A DNA stretch of 5,748 bases, taken from assembly GCA_007135385.1 (NCBI GenBank), contig SLIY01000477.1, forward strand, positions 1-5,748, read 5' to 3'. The position numbers were made by a program, and so were the translations under genes. Positions 1 through 5,595 of the stretch are shown here, in pieces. The notes under the pieces were generated by a model. It was not told the origin of the DNA, searched no databases, and worked only from the letters and a program-made list of their open reading frames with translations. How positions within the stretch are numbered: position 1 is the first letter of the stretch; the number at the start of each line of letters is the position of its first letter. The DNA is from Leptolyngbyaceae cyanobacterium CSSed165cm_216. Its GTDB lineage: Bacteria; Cyanobacteriota; Cyanobacteriia; Phormidesmidales; Phormidesmidaceae.

Positions 1-586
1 CAATCAACCGAATGGTTGTGGTAATCACCGCCGTAGCGGTCAGGGTGAGGATGGCGATCACAAAGGCACTGGCCCATTTCAGCCCCTGATTTAGTTGCGC
101 CAGACGGGTAACGGCTTCATCCACATAGCGCACCTCATCGATGCCAGCCATTTGCGTCAGTTCCGCCGCGATCGCCGGGACTGCATCTGAATCTCGCGCT
201 TTGACCTTGAGCTCATCCACCAGTGGATTTCCCCTCAGCTGATCGGTTGCCCCTTCAATGTCAGACAGGCCCAAATCTACCACCAGGGTAGCCCAGGCTT
301 CCTCCTTAGTCACCGGGGTCACGGCCACCACCTCAGGAAACTGCTCCACTGTGGCTTGCATCTCGCTGGCCTGAAAACCACTTTCTAAATAGGCGGACAC
401 CTCCAGTTGACTGCCAAACTGATTGAGCAACCGTTCTAACTGCCAGGTAGATTGCAGACTGATGCCAAACAAAAATAGGAGCACTGTGATGGTGCTGATG
501 GCGGCCCAGTTCATCCAACCGCCGCGACGAAGACCCAGCAGAGTTTCCCTCAGCAGGTAGTCAACCTTTGTGAAGAACTTAACCAT
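1..586 (-). CDS. ftsX: Cell division protein FtsX (partial, C-terminus off the window)
   Basis: This is the membrane subunit of the FtsEX ABC-transporter-like complex, which sits at the division site and controls peptidoglycan hydrolases rather than transporting a solute (family knowledge). The visible 195 residues show the FtsX layout: a short basic cytoplasmic N-terminus (MVKFFTKVDY), a first membrane segment at about 25-44, an extracytoplasmic domain at about 45-168 containing the GNPLVDELKVKA stretch that resembles the NPLP-type motif of FtsX, and the start of a second membrane segment at about 171-192. Roughly 100 residues with the last two membrane segments lie beyond position 1. The ATG at 586 is secure because an in-frame stop lies nine codons upstream (614-616) with no other start codon between. 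The ribosome binding site is weak (GGCGGC). No ftsE lies immediately upstream; the next gene in that direction is the divergent purN. Confidence 0.88.
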   Translation of the reverse strand, partial: MVKFFTKVDYLLRETLLGLRRGGWMNWAAISTITVLLFLFGISLQSTWQLERLLNQFGSQLEVSAYLESGFQASEMQATVEQFPEVVAVTPVTKEEAWATLVVDLGLSDIEGATDQLRGNPLVDELKVKARDSDAVPAIAAELTQMAGIDEVRYVDEAVTRLAQLNQGLKWASAFVIAILTLTATAVITTTIRLI

Positions 587-654
587 AATTGCCGCCGACT
601 GATCGAGAGTTCCTTAATCTACAGCAAACCCATCAAAATCTCCACCGAGTGCAA

Positions 655-752
655 CTGGCCAACTATTCCTGATCCCTAACACCGGGAACCCCTTAGTCTG
701 GGGGATCATCCTTTGGCCAGCGCATACCCTGTGGCAACAGATCCAGGGATCA
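655..752. repeat. Nested and competing inverted repeats in the ftsX-purN spacer
   Basis: An outer 8-bp inverted repeat, CTGGCCAA (655-662) and TTGGCCAG (713-720), encloses an inner 7-bp one, TGATCCC (670-676) and GGGATCA (702-708). A third element, AGGGATCA (745-752), is a perfect 8-bp complement of TGATCCCT (670-677), so the left arm could pair with either of two partners. Neither hairpin is followed by a T-run, and a terminator would be out of place between two divergent genes. It may be a structured leader, a protein-binding region or a chance cluster. The rest of 587-837 shows no convincing promoter hexamer pair. Confidence 0.4.
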
Positions 753-837
753 GGACGCTGCGTGAACACTATCTATAGGATGGTACAAGATACGTACCCC
801 TCCTGTAGCCCGATCGTTTCCATTCCCAGGTAGGATA

Positions 838-924
838 ATGGCCGTGGTTTTTTCCCGTGCGACCTTCGTTGTCTACAGGTATGTCCCCATCGTCCACCGC
901 CATTCTGTCACCGCCACTGCCTAG
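838..924 (+). other. Short upstream reading frame overlapping the purN start
   Basis: An ATG at 838 is preceded by the purine-rich AGGTAGGATA, a better Shine-Dalgarno context than any in-frame purN start has. It opens a 28-codon frame ending with TAG at 922-924, inside the purN N-terminus but in a different frame. A shorter frame (780-833, 17 codons) ends just before it. It may be a leader peptide that tunes purN translation, or the true purN start disrupted by a one-base difference in the T6/C3 run at 848-856. It may also be fortuitous; I recognise no protein in it. Confidence 0.25.
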
Positions 925-1546
925 CCCCTGGCCTCGGTTTGCCTCCCCTCTGAAGTTGGGGGTAATGGCTTCGGGTAAAGGCAGCAACTTAGAGGCCATT
1001 GCCACGGCTATTCAGCAGGGGCACTTGCAGGCCCAGATTCAAGTGGTGATTTACAACAACCCCGGCGCCGGTGTGGTGACACGGGCGGCGCAGTTAGGCT
1101 TCCCCACCGTGCTGCTGAACCATCGCCACTACCCGAGCCGGGAAGCCCTAGACCGAGCCATTGTCGATACCCTGCAAACCCACCAGGTGGATTGGGTGAT
1201 TATGGCCGGTTGGATGCGCCGGGTTACCCCGGTGCTAATCGATGCCTTTCCCCGACAGATCTTGAACATCCATCCCAGCCTGTTGCCCAGCTTTCCAGGG
1301 GTGCGGGCCGTCGAACAAGCCCTGGCGGCGGGAGTGAAGGTATCGGGCTGCACTGTCCACCATGTGGAGTTGGTGGTGGATAGTGGTCCCATCCTCATGC
1401 AGGCCGCTGTGCCCGTCTGGCCTGATGACACCCCTGATACCCTCCAGGCTCGAATTCAGGTGCAAGAACATCGGATTTATCCGGCGGCGATCGCCCTAGC
1501 GGCTGAGGCGGCTCACCCGCCATCCACCATCAGCCCCCAGGGTTGA
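881..1546 (+). CDS. purN: Phosphoribosylglycinamide formyltransferase PurN
   Basis: The enzyme transfers a formyl group from 10-formyltetrahydrofolate to glycinamide ribonucleotide (GAR), the third step of de novo purine synthesis, in the cytoplasm. Numbering from the GTG at 857, the GAR phosphate-binding loop ASGKGSN lies at 38-44. The formyltransferase signature NIHPSLLPSFPG at 137-148 supplies catalytic Asn137 and His139, and the VDSGP stretch supplies catalytic Asp175. Together these match E. coli Asn106, His108 and Asp144. The core has normal length, ending near residue 215 with a short tail. About 33 residues rich in Ser and Pro precede the core, an extension I recall as common in cyanobacterial PurN. 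I chose ATG 881 as start over GTG 857; neither has a good ribosome binding site, since an AGG touches the ATG. Loop residue Lys41 replaces the usual Asn or Ser. The gene stands alone, convergent with the EAL gene 28 bp downstream. Confidence 0.95.
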   Translation: MSPSSTAILSPPLPSPWPRFASPLKLGVMASGKGSNLEAIATAIQQGHLQAQIQVVIYNNPGAGVVTRAAQLGFPTVLLNHRHYPSREALDRAIVDTLQTHQVDWVIMAGWMRRVTPVLIDAFPRQILNIHPSLLPSFPGVRAVEQALAAGVKVSGCTVHHVELVVDSGPILMQAAVPVWPDDTPDTLQARIQVQEHRIYPAAIALAAEAAHPPSTISPQG

Positions 1547-1547
1547 G

Positions 1548-1567
1548 CTGCCCTCGATTTAGGGTAG
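1548..1567. terminator. Possible hairpin between the convergent purN and EAL genes
   Basis: In the 28-bp gap between two convergent genes, CTGCCCT (1548-1554) can pair with AGGGTAG (1561-1567) through a six-base loop, with one G-U pair. No T-run follows on either strand, so this would be a weak intrinsic terminator at best. Its position is its main support. Confidence 0.25.
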
Positions 1568-1574
1568 TGGTAGC

Positions 1575-2921
1575 CTACAGCAGCGCGATCGCCTCGGCAA
1601 AGGCGATCGGTTGACTAAACAGGAATCCCTGACCAACCTCACAGCCCAACGCTTGCAGCACCGCCCGTTGCTCTGCTGTTTCAATGCTTTCTGCTACGGT
1701 GGGCAGCCCTAGCCTGCGGGCAATTTCAATGATCGACCCCACCAGAATCTTGGCCCGCTCGCTGGTGCACAGCTTCTGGATAAATGACTGGTCGATCTTA
1801 AGGCTGTCAATTTCGCATCGCTCTAGATAGTTAAGGCTAGAGTAGCCGGTGCCAAAGTCATCCAGGGACACATGAAAGCCAGCGGCGCGGCACTGGGTAA
1901 TGGTCGCGATCGCCTCCACCTCATCCAAAAAGACCCGCTCTGTTACCTCTAGTTTCAGTTGCTGGGGGCTAACCCCATGGCGTTGGCTGAGGGTGATGAG
2001 CTGCTCGAAAAAATCCGGTTCTTGAAACTGCCGCACAGAAATATTGACGCTAACAAAGAGCGGCCGCTGCGCCTGTCCCATTTGCGCCAACCGGTGTTCA
2101 AACCGCTTTAAGTCGGTACAGGCTTGCGCCAAAATCCAGAGGCCGATGGGCACAATCAGGGACGTTTCTTCAGCCAGCCCAATAAACTGATAGGGGGATA
2201 CCCTGCCCCGGGTGGGGCTCTGCCACCGCAGCAATGACTCAAACCCAATCACCTCACCCTGGTTCAGATCTAAAAGGGGTTGATAAAACAGGCGCAACTC
2301 ATGGTTGGCCACCGCATTTTGCAGGTCAGATTCTAACTTAATCGAGTCGAGGATGGTTTGATACTGATGGCTTTTGGTATATGACCTCTCGGTTAGCGCC
2401 GGACTGGGTAAACCCAGGTGGGGACTCTTTAAATGGGTCTTTAAATAGGTATTGTAGGCCCGATTACGGTGCAGCGACATGGCAATCAGTAACTGTACAA
2501 TCGGCGATGAGGCATCAATGCGTTCGACAATTTGAGAGGCCAGAATCACCATGCAGCGGCAAGGGCCAATCGCTTTTACCGACGCCGATCGGGGGGAGGT
2601 ATCGACAATGCCCATTTCGCCAAAAATATCCCCAGGGCCTAATACATTCAGCTGTATGGCCTCTTCCCCAGAGCCAACGAAAATTTCCACATAGCCCGAC
2701 TCAATAATATAGGCCTTGTCAGCCTCATCCCCTTCTCTAAAAATAGTTTCACCCGCCTTAAACAGACGTAGGTTACAACCTGGGTTGACAGCTAGATCAA
2801 GCGGAGAAGCATGAGCTACCTCAGGTAGCACCTGGGGGGGGGAAGGGGTTAGGGAAGATTGTACGGATTTCATTTCAGGAACGGATGAGAGCGTACTGTA
2901 AGCATCCCCTATAAAACTCAA
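1575..2921 (-). CDS. Cyclic-nucleotide-binding / EAL-domain c-di-GMP phosphodiesterase
   Basis: A predicted soluble cytoplasmic enzyme that hydrolyses c-di-GMP to pGpG under control of a cyclic nucleotide. Residues about 50-155 form a CRP-like cNMP-binding domain. Its phosphate-binding cassette runs FGEMG to PRSAS, and Glu102 and Arg111 match the ribose- and phosphate-contacting pair of CRP-type domains. A linker (about 160-200) leads to an EAL domain (about 205-448). The EAL signature reads ESLLRW (228-233), and the expected metal and catalytic residues are present: Glu228, Asn293, Glu325, Asp354, Asp355, Lys375, Glu411 and Gln431, with loop DDFGTGYSS intact. No GGDEF or DNA-binding domain is present, so this is a phosphodiesterase and not a synthase or transcription factor. 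The longest frame starts at TTG 2921 with a weak ribosome binding site; ATG 2873 (residue 17) is an alternative. A C8 tract lies at codons 27-30. A CRP-like site sits upstream. Domain calls are firm; which nucleotide binds is not decidable here. Confidence 0.9.
   Translation of the reverse strand: MSFIGDAYSTLSSVPEMKSVQSSLTPSPPQVLPEVAHASPLDLAVNPGCNLRLFKAGETIFREGDEADKAYIIESGYVEIFVGSGEEAIQLNVLGPGDIFGEMGIVDTSPRSASVKAIGPCRCMVILASQIVERIDASSPIVQLLIAMSLHRNRAYNTYLKTHLKSPHLGLPSPALTERSYTKSHQYQTILDSIKLESDLQNAVANHELRLFYQPLLDLNQGEVIGFESLLRWQSPTRGRVSPYQFIGLAEETSLIVPIGLWILAQACTDLKRFEHRLAQMGQAQRPLFVSVNISVRQFQEPDFFEQLITLSQRHGVSPQQLKLEVTERVFLDEVEAIATITQCRAAGFHVSLDDFGTGYSSLNYLERCEIDSLKIDQSFIQKLCTSERAKILVGSIIEIARRLGLPTVAESIETAEQRAVLQALGCEVGQGFLFSQPIAFAEAIALL
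2834..2841. repeat. Homopolymer tract of eight G (C8 in the coding strand)
   Basis: Eight consecutive G on the plus strand, read as eight C in the cNMP-EAL gene at codons 27-30 (Ser-Pro-Pro-Gln), between the alternative starts and the cNMP-binding domain. A one-base slip would shift the frame and remove both domains. Tracts of this length are candidates for slipped-strand variation, though in a GC-rich Pro codon run one may also be neutral. Confidence 0.6.
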
Positions 2922-2983
2922 TCTTTGCCGCCTAAACCATGAAGCGTTGGTAAGGTTTGCCCCGGCTTTTAGAAGGCTTATCG

Positions 2984-3024
2984 ATTATCAGCTAAGAATC
3001 ACAGGCTAGCGTGACCCATATCAC
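2984..3024 (-). promoter_or_regulatory. Putative CRP-type operator and -10 box for the cNMP-EAL gene
   Basis: The palindrome GTGA-N6-TCAC (3011-3024) matches the core of the CRP consensus TGTGA-N6-TCACA exactly in both half-sites. Downstream on the minus strand lies GATAAT (2989 down to 2984), five of six matches to the -10 consensus. This would start transcription near 2977, with the palindrome centred about 41 bp upstream, the class II activator position. The -35 position has no recognisable hexamer, as expected for an activator-dependent promoter. Cyanobacteria have CRP-type cAMP receptors such as SYCRP1 (known). The leader would run about 56 nt to TTG 2921 or 104 nt to ATG 2873. No binding has been shown. 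Confidence 0.4.
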
Positions 3025-3050
3025 CTGAATAGGACGTTGTGATCACCTGA
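3020..3050. repeat. Two direct copies of ATCACCTGA, 22 bp apart
   Basis: ATCACCTGA occurs at 3020-3028 and again at 3042-3050, a period of 22 bp, about two helical turns. The first copy contains the right half of the CRP-like palindrome; the second contains the small palindrome GTGATCAC (shifted, starting at 3039-3041). The arrangement suggests a second binding position on the same DNA face upstream of the cNMP-EAL promoter. Confidence 0.45.
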
Positions 3051-3192
3051 CTGAGAGAACCATAACCACCTTTGCGGCGGGTGTCAGGTTCTGGGTATCA
3101 GGAGCGGTTGGCCAACTTATGCCGCACAGTACTAATGCCGCGATTAGACCAGCGGCCCCAGGGGCGATCGCAGCCCCAGCCAAATCAGGCAT
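3043..3192 (-). CDS. Doubtful small hydrophobic reading frame
   Basis: From ATG 3192 (preceded by GAGAA at weak Shine-Dalgarno spacing) the frame encodes 49 residues. A TTG at 3231 would add 13 more. Residues about 4-27 from the ATG are Ala, Gly, Leu and Ile rich and could span a membrane once; the rest is short and polar. It lies in the same direction as, and downstream of, the gamma-glutamyltransferase gene. I recognise no family. The frame overlaps the direct repeats and approaches the CRP-like site, and a HIP1 element falls inside it, so it may simply be non-coding spacer. Conservation of the Ala/Gly stretch in relatives would decide. Confidence 0.18.
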   Translation of the reverse strand: MPDLAGAAIAPGAAGLIAALVLCGISWPTAPDTQNLTPAAKVVMVLSVR

Positions 3193-3230
3193 AAGTTCTC
3201 GCTTACCAGCAGCGTAGCTGGAATCTACCA

Positions 3231-3250
3231 ATCACGGGGAGGGGGGTGAT
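3231..3250. repeat. Small inverted repeat around a G-rich loop after the ggt stop
   Basis: ATCAC (3231-3235) and GTGAT (3246-3250) flank the ten-base stretch GGGGAGGGGG. It lies just past the stop codon of the gamma-glutamyltransferase gene (3256-3258). The five-base stem without a T-run is weak as a terminator. In transcripts of the minus strand the loop is C-rich. Confidence 0.25.
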
Positions 3251-3255
3251 GTGTT

Positions 3256-4809
3256 TCAACCCCGATCGCTCCCCTGGGCGACGGCTCCGGTTCGGCGGGC
3301 ATCGGCGGCGGCCGTTAACCCCTGGTGGGGCTGCCATAGGGCGGCCTGGACCCCGCCGAAGTACATCGATAGGGTCGGAAAAGTGGCTAGGGGGAGATCC
3401 AGATCGGGGGGCATGGGCACCCCTGGTTCAACCGCTAGCCGTAGGGCGGCTTCGAAGACTTCCAGGTGCAGTCGGGGGGTGGCGATCGCCTCTGGCAAGT
3501 CAACTCCCCGTTTAATCACATGCCACAGGGCTTGGGCGACGGCGGTGGTGATGCGCGATGCCCCCGGAGACCCGATCGCCATCACCGTGCCATCGGCCCG
3601 GCGGGCCAGGGTCGGGGCCATATTTGAGACCAGCCGAGTTCCAGGGGACAAGGCGTGCAGTCCGCGGGGATGTAAGTCCATTTCCCCCAGAGAATTGTTC
3701 AGCCATAGCCCCGTCCCTTCCACCATCACCCCAGACCCATAACCGGCTGACGCGGTGATCGAACAGGCTAAGCCATCGGTGTCCACGGTGGAAATGTGAA
3801 TGGTGGAGGGGGACTTCAGCAGGGCCTGGCGATTTCCCTGGTGGCTGAGATCCAAGAGTTGGCTGACGGCCTGGGGCAAATCGGCGGCCCCGTCTAGGTG
3901 ATGGCTGCGATAGGTCAGCACCGCCCGCTGCACCTCCACCCACTGTCGGACGGCGGCGGCATTCCACTCGGGCTTGGGCCAATCGGTCTCGGGCGCTTGC
4001 TCCAGCAACAGGAGCATGGCTGCCATGCAGGCACCGCCAATGGCGGGGGCTGGATTGGTGGCGATCTGCCAGTCGCCCACTTGGCAGATTAGGGGCGATC
4101 GCGGGATGGCTACATAGGCGGCCAAATCCTCAGCCGTTAGTAGGCCATGATTCGCCTGAATTTCAGCTACAATTCGCTGGCCAATGGGGCCTCGGTAAAA
4201 TGCCTCGACCCCCTGCTCAGCCATCAGCCTAAGGCTGTGGGCTAGGCCGGGTACATGCACCGTTTCCCCCTGTCGCAGTAGGGTGCCATCAGGGTGGTGC
4301 AGGGTTCGGTAACTCTGGGGGTGCCAACTGAAGATCGCCTCATGGGTGTAGCCCAAATATTCGGCTGCCCCCCCATTCAGCGGAAAGCCTTGCTCCACCC
4401 AGTGAATGGCCGGGGCGAGCACCTGAGACCAGGGCAAACGGCCATAGCCTGTCGCCGCCAGACTGAGACCCGCAAAAATCCCAGGGGTAGCCACCGATCC
4501 ATAGCCCACCAGGTTGCTCATGCGTCCACCGTAGTCAAAGAACACCTCCTGCGCCCCCTGGCCCAGGTGCACCGATGGCAGTCCCCGTCCTGGCATTTCA
4601 GCATAGGCATCGATTACCACTGGGGCTTGATCCGGCGGCCACAGGGCAATAAACCCACTGGCCCCGGGGGCCATCACCCCCAGGTCAGTGCACATCGAAA
4701 CCAGGGTCGCCGCCAGGGCCGCATCGACTGCATTACCGCCCTGATCGGCGATCGCAGCACCCGCATCGGCAGCAATTTGAGAACCCGCAGCAATGGTAAC
4801 GGTAGGCAT
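3256..4809 (-). CDS. ggt: Gamma-glutamyltransferase-family protein (Ntn-hydrolase)
   Basis: Family members cleave gamma-glutamyl bonds (glutathione and related compounds) and mature by self-cleavage before a catalytic Thr. From ATG 4809 the protein has 517 residues, normal for the family. The N-terminal region shows the GGNAVDAALAA signature (about 24-34). The processing site is ST-IH with nucleophile Thr336, followed by a GYGSG stretch, NNSLGE (371-376), GSPGASRI (413-420) and a DARRTGA C-terminus. The frame stays open 58 codons further to ATG 4983, but that extension looks like neither a signal peptide nor family sequence, so I prefer 4809 although it lacks a clear ribosome binding site. 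Without a signal peptide the enzyme would be cytoplasmic, unlike periplasmic E. coli Ggt. The position of E. coli Arg114, which holds the substrate carboxylate, appears to be Ala (AYAEMPGRG), so the true substrate is uncertain. Divergent from the DUF1400-like gene. Confidence 0.85.
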   Translation of the reverse strand: MPTVTIAAGSQIAADAGAAIADQGGNAVDAALAATLVSMCTDLGVMAPGASGFIALWPPDQAPVVIDAYAEMPGRGLPSVHLGQGAQEVFFDYGGRMSNLVGYGSVATPGIFAGLSLAATGYGRLPWSQVLAPAIHWVEQGFPLNGGAAEYLGYTHEAIFSWHPQSYRTLHHPDGTLLRQGETVHVPGLAHSLRLMAEQGVEAFYRGPIGQRIVAEIQANHGLLTAEDLAAYVAIPRSPLICQVGDWQIATNPAPAIGGACMAAMLLLLEQAPETDWPKPEWNAAAVRQWVEVQRAVLTYRSHHLDGAADLPQAVSQLLDLSHQGNRQALLKSPSTIHISTVDTDGLACSITASAGYGSGVMVEGTGLWLNNSLGEMDLHPRGLHALSPGTRLVSNMAPTLARRADGTVMAIGSPGASRITTAVAQALWHVIKRGVDLPEAIATPRLHLEVFEAALRLAVEPGVPMPPDLDLPLATFPTLSMYFGGVQAALWQPHQGLTAAADARRTGAVAQGSDRG

Positions 4810-5037
4810 GGTGGCAAGCGGTAATGAAGAATTGATCGGTCTATCCCCCAGCCTAGATCGTAACCCCGGCCAGAATTGCCGCAGGGGTTGCAGAACAGGA
4901 TATTGACCTGCTGTGCGGCTAGAACGCCGGTACTCAACCAGGCCGCAGCCAGAGCTGATAACTGGCCCCTTGGGGGAGCCCATCCACCGGTAACTTTTCT
5001 AGACTGAAGCCATCAGACCACCCCCCCAGTGAACATT

Positions 5038-5050
5038 GGAGACCGCCATG
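5038..5050 (+). promoter_or_regulatory. Ribosome binding site deciding the DUF1400-like start
   Basis: GGAG at 5038-5041 lies six bases before ATG 5048, near-ideal Shine-Dalgarno spacing. This favours ATG 5048 over the in-frame TTG at 5036, whose last base belongs to this site. Confidence 0.75.
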
Positions 5051-5563
5051 AATCTGCTCAAAGCCCTGGGCATCAGCTTGATCGCTTTAGCCACCATCGC
5101 CGCTGCCCCTGCTCTAGCCGCCGAACGGGTGGTGTTGCGCTATCGCGGCTTTAGTCGCAGCGTGCCGGTACAAGACCTGGTGACTCTGGCGGAAACCGGG
5201 GAAGCCCCCGGTTCGGTGGCGGGCCTATTACGTCAGGCCGGGCAAGATCCCCAAAACGTGCGATCGCTCCTGATTCGCCCCATTGCGGCCGATCCGGTGA
5301 TGCTCGATCGAGCCCTCAACAGTGTCCCCGGCGGGTGGGTGCTAGACCAGGTGGGAGAAACCATTCGTCCCGCTGCCGGGGGCCGATCGCGTCAGGCCCT
5401 GCGATCGGCCCTGGTGCTATCGGCCGCAGAGGATAACCAAATCACCCTGATCGAAGTGCTGCAAAACTACCCAACCGCTGAGGTGGTCGTAGAGGGCGAT
5501 CGCATCCAAAGCACGTACAATCGCTTGGCCCAGTTCCTGCGGCCTTTATCAATTTTGCTGTAG
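5048..5563 (+). CDS. Exported DUF1400-like protein
   Basis: A 171-residue protein of unknown function. It begins with a clear signal peptide: Lys near the start, a hydrophobic core at about 7-20, and a likely signal peptidase I site APALA/AE after residue 24, so the mature form should be in the periplasm, thylakoid lumen or outside. The mature start VVLRYRGFSRSVPVQDL, followed by a TGEAPGS turn and several short helices, resembles the DUF1400 region that precedes an alpha/beta hydrolase domain in larger cyanobacterial proteins (from memory of the family). Here no hydrolase domain follows: there is no GxSxG motif and the frame ends at about the length of the DUF1400 region. It could be a stand-alone member or the remnant of a longer gene; the clean stop and the strong ribosome binding site favour a functional short protein. 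It is divergent from ggt and convergent with the next gene. Confidence 0.75.
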   Translation: MNLLKALGISLIALATIAAAPALAAERVVLRYRGFSRSVPVQDLVTLAETGEAPGSVAGLLRQAGQDPQNVRSLLIRPIAADPVMLDRALNSVPGGWVLDQVGETIRPAAGGRSRQALRSALVLSAAEDNQITLIEVLQNYPTAEVVVEGDRIQSTYNRLAQFLRPLSILL

Positions 5564-5595
5564 CCTCAGCCCAAGTACGGCTAGGCGGAATTCAA

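Larger units (their letters stand above)
168..5503. repeat. Ten dispersed HIP1 octamers (GCGATCGC)
   Basis: Exact GCGATCGC starts at 168, 1487, 1585, 1906, 3164, 3482, 4095, 4748, 5270 and 5496. Random sequence of this length would be expected to hold far fewer than one. HIP1 over-representation is a known trait of many cyanobacterial genomes. Nine copies lie in coding sequence and one (3164) in the spacer or doubtful small frame. Confidence 0.95.

Noticed and set aside
783..797. NtcA box upstream of purN
   Set aside because: Spacing between GTA and TAC is nine bases instead of the required eight.
834..839. GATAAT as purN -10 box
   Set aside because: No acceptable -35 at 16-18 bp, and the same bases serve better as part of the ribosome binding context of ATG 838.
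769..1005. Minus-strand frame over the purN start
   Set aside because: Shadow of purN and its leader; composition is not protein-like.
3251..3742. Long plus-strand reading frames opposite the ggt gene (3246-3515, 3251-3742, 4294-4824)
   Set aside because: They mirror a well-supported gene with strong codon bias in a GC-rich sequence, have Arg/Pro/His-rich composition and no recognisable domain.
3512..3982. Minus-strand frame of 156 codons inside ggt
   Set aside because: Overlaps ggt in another frame; Arg/Gly-rich shadow without ribosome binding site.
4964..4980. GGCCCC/GGGGG hairpin in the ggt-DUF1400 spacer
   Set aside because: Loop of two bases if fully paired, low complexity, and a terminator is not expected between divergent genes.
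4810..4983. 58-residue N-terminal extension of the GGT-family protein
   Set aside because: Not a signal peptide, no resemblance to the family; the conserved core starts just after ATG 4809.
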